This document shows positions 63,362 to 64,000 of a DNA stretch of 64,000 nt, piece by piece. Source of the stretch: Ruegeria lacuscaerulensis ITI-1157 (GTDB lineage Bacteria > Pseudomonadota > Alphaproteobacteria > Rhodobacterales > Rhodobacteraceae); assembly GCA_000161775.1 (NCBI GenBank), contig GG704596.1:1821593-1885592 (forward strand). Reading direction: 5' to 3'. A program made the translations under genes and the position numbers. How positions within the stretch are numbered: position 1 is the first letter of the stretch; the number at the start of each line of letters is the position of its first letter. The notes beneath the pieces are model-generated. The model saw nothing but the letters and a program-made list of their open reading frames with translations, was not told where the DNA came from and searched no databases.

Positions 63362-64000
63362 ATGAACCGCGAGCAGGATCTCTACCCTCCGATCAAGGCG
63401 CTGCTGGAGCGTCATGGCTATGTCGTCAAGGGCGAGGTCAGCGCGGCCGATATCGTCGCCGTCCGAGGCGCTGAAGATCCCGTCATCGTCGAGTTGAAGT
63501 TGCGGTTCTCGCTGGCACTGTTCCACCAGGCGGTGGCGCGCCAGAAGATCACCGATCATGTCTATGTCGCCGTCTGCAGGCCGACCGGGCGAACAGCGCG
63601 GCGCGCGCTTCGGGATAATATGTCCCTGTGCCGGCGGCTGGGGCTGGGCCTGATGACCGTCCGCACCGACGGCGCCGTCGATGTCCATTGTGACCCGGGG
63701 CCCTATGCGCCGCGCAAGGCCAAGGGCAGGGCCGCCCGCCTGCTGCGCGAGTTCGACCGGCTGCGGGGCGATCCGAATGCCGGAGGCGCCACCCGACATG
63801 GCATCGTGACCGCCTATCGCCAGGATGCATTGAAATGCGCCGCCCATCTGGCCATGCACGGCGCCACCAAGGGCGCGGATGTGGCCCGCGCGGTGCAGGT
63901 TCCCCAAGCCACCCGTTTGATGCGCGACAATCACTATGGCTGGTTCGAAAGGGTCGAAAAGGGCGTCTATGCCCTGTCCCCTGCCGGGCGGGACGGCTTG
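63362..64000 (+). CDS. DUF2161 family PD-(D/E)XK nuclease-like protein, 3' end cut by the window edge
   Basis: 213 codons are open to the window edge. The start NREQDLYPPIKALLERHGY, the ADIVAVRG segment and VIVELKLRFSLALFHQAVARQ give the D...ExK pattern of PD-(D/E)XK phosphodiesterases. A helical C-terminal part (GIVTAYRQDALKCAAHL) follows. A role in DNA processing is possible, but the family is uncharacterised. The ATG has GGGG upstream. Confidence 0.85.
   Translation, partial: MNREQDLYPPIKALLERHGYVVKGEVSAADIVAVRGAEDPVIVELKLRFSLALFHQAVARQKITDHVYVAVCRPTGRTARRALRDNMSLCRRLGLGLMTVRTDGAVDVHCDPGPYAPRKAKGRAARLLREFDRLRGDPNAGGATRHGIVTAYRQDALKCAAHLAMHGATKGADVARAVQVPQATRLMRDNHYGWFERVEKGVYALSPAGRDGL

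Overview
The window looks like chromosomal DNA of a Roseobacter-group alphaproteobacterium (Rhodobacteraceae, Ruegeria/Phaeobacter-like). The evidence is the high GC content, an atpHAGDC cluster separate from the Fo genes, an arginine-to-spermidine route through carboxyspermidine, a TGA-N9-TCA iron box, a napFDAGHBC operon, and families common in this group (DUF2125, DUF2161, DUF1513, TIGR01459 HAD, YcgN). I see no rRNA, tRNA, CRISPR array, IS element or prophage. Most of the window is housekeeping or metabolic core.

Layout. 1-5.1 kb (minus): a complete polyamine operon, speA > carboxynorspermidine synthase > nspC > speB; speB runs off the left edge. 5.2-11.1 kb (minus): an iron locus with imelysin, bfd, bfr, a di-heme oxidoreductase, a second imelysin and a DUF1513 protein; an iron box lies upstream of the first imelysin. 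11.3-12.2 kb (minus): a second ureohydrolase broken by an in-frame TAG. 12.5-20.7 kb: the unusual part. A 1219-residue plus-strand protein joins a cNMP-binding-like domain, a phytochelatin synthase domain with a full Cys/His/Asp triad, a degenerate second copy, a glutaredoxin-like domain, an HFCD flavoprotein (cysteine decarboxylase fold), ankyrin repeats and a gamma-glutamylamine cyclotransferase. It converges, sharing a CTAG, on a two-gene operon for a SAM-cyclase-ATPase-TPR protein and a pentameric ligand-gated ion channel-like protein. 20.9-27.5 kb (plus): napFDAGHBC plus a small membrane protein, behind an FNR-type box and a short leader ORF. 27.5-32.7 kb: two small membrane proteins, a Crp/Fnr regulator, a second cyclase-TPR protein and an orphan gene. 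32.8-39.1 kb (mostly plus): rpsD, a UPF0114 protein, an Lrp regulator divergent from a class V aminotransferase, hisC, tyrA-type dehydrogenase, extensin-like protein. 39.2-48.8 kb: a MotA/ExbB plus MotB/OmpA-like pair, a ChaC-like cyclotransferase, a frameshifted DUF2125 gene, an M23 peptidase, clpA, gloB and a methyltransferase. 49.1-54.0 kb: atpHAGDC. 54.1-64.0 kb: an H-type lectin protein, prs, an HCCA isomerase-like protein, an alpha/beta hydrolase, threonine aldolase, ycgN, ribF, a MaoC protein, a HAD hydrolase, ppaC, a TraB/GumN protein and a DUF2161 nuclease-fold gene cut by the right edge.

How they fit. The most original idea is that the fusion protein is a one-chain glutathione-processing enzyme. 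The phytochelatin synthase domain would remove glycine to leave gamma-Glu-Cys, the flavoprotein would decarboxylate the C-terminal cysteine, and the cyclotransferase would release 5-oxoproline and a cysteamine-like thiol. Its N-terminal cNMP-binding-like fold and the neighbouring cyclase suggest cAMP control. This is inference from visible domains and motifs. Two lesions (a TAG in the second ureohydrolase and an extra G in a G7 run of the DUF2125 gene) and a T7G8 tract before the fusion gene's start should be checked against raw reads.
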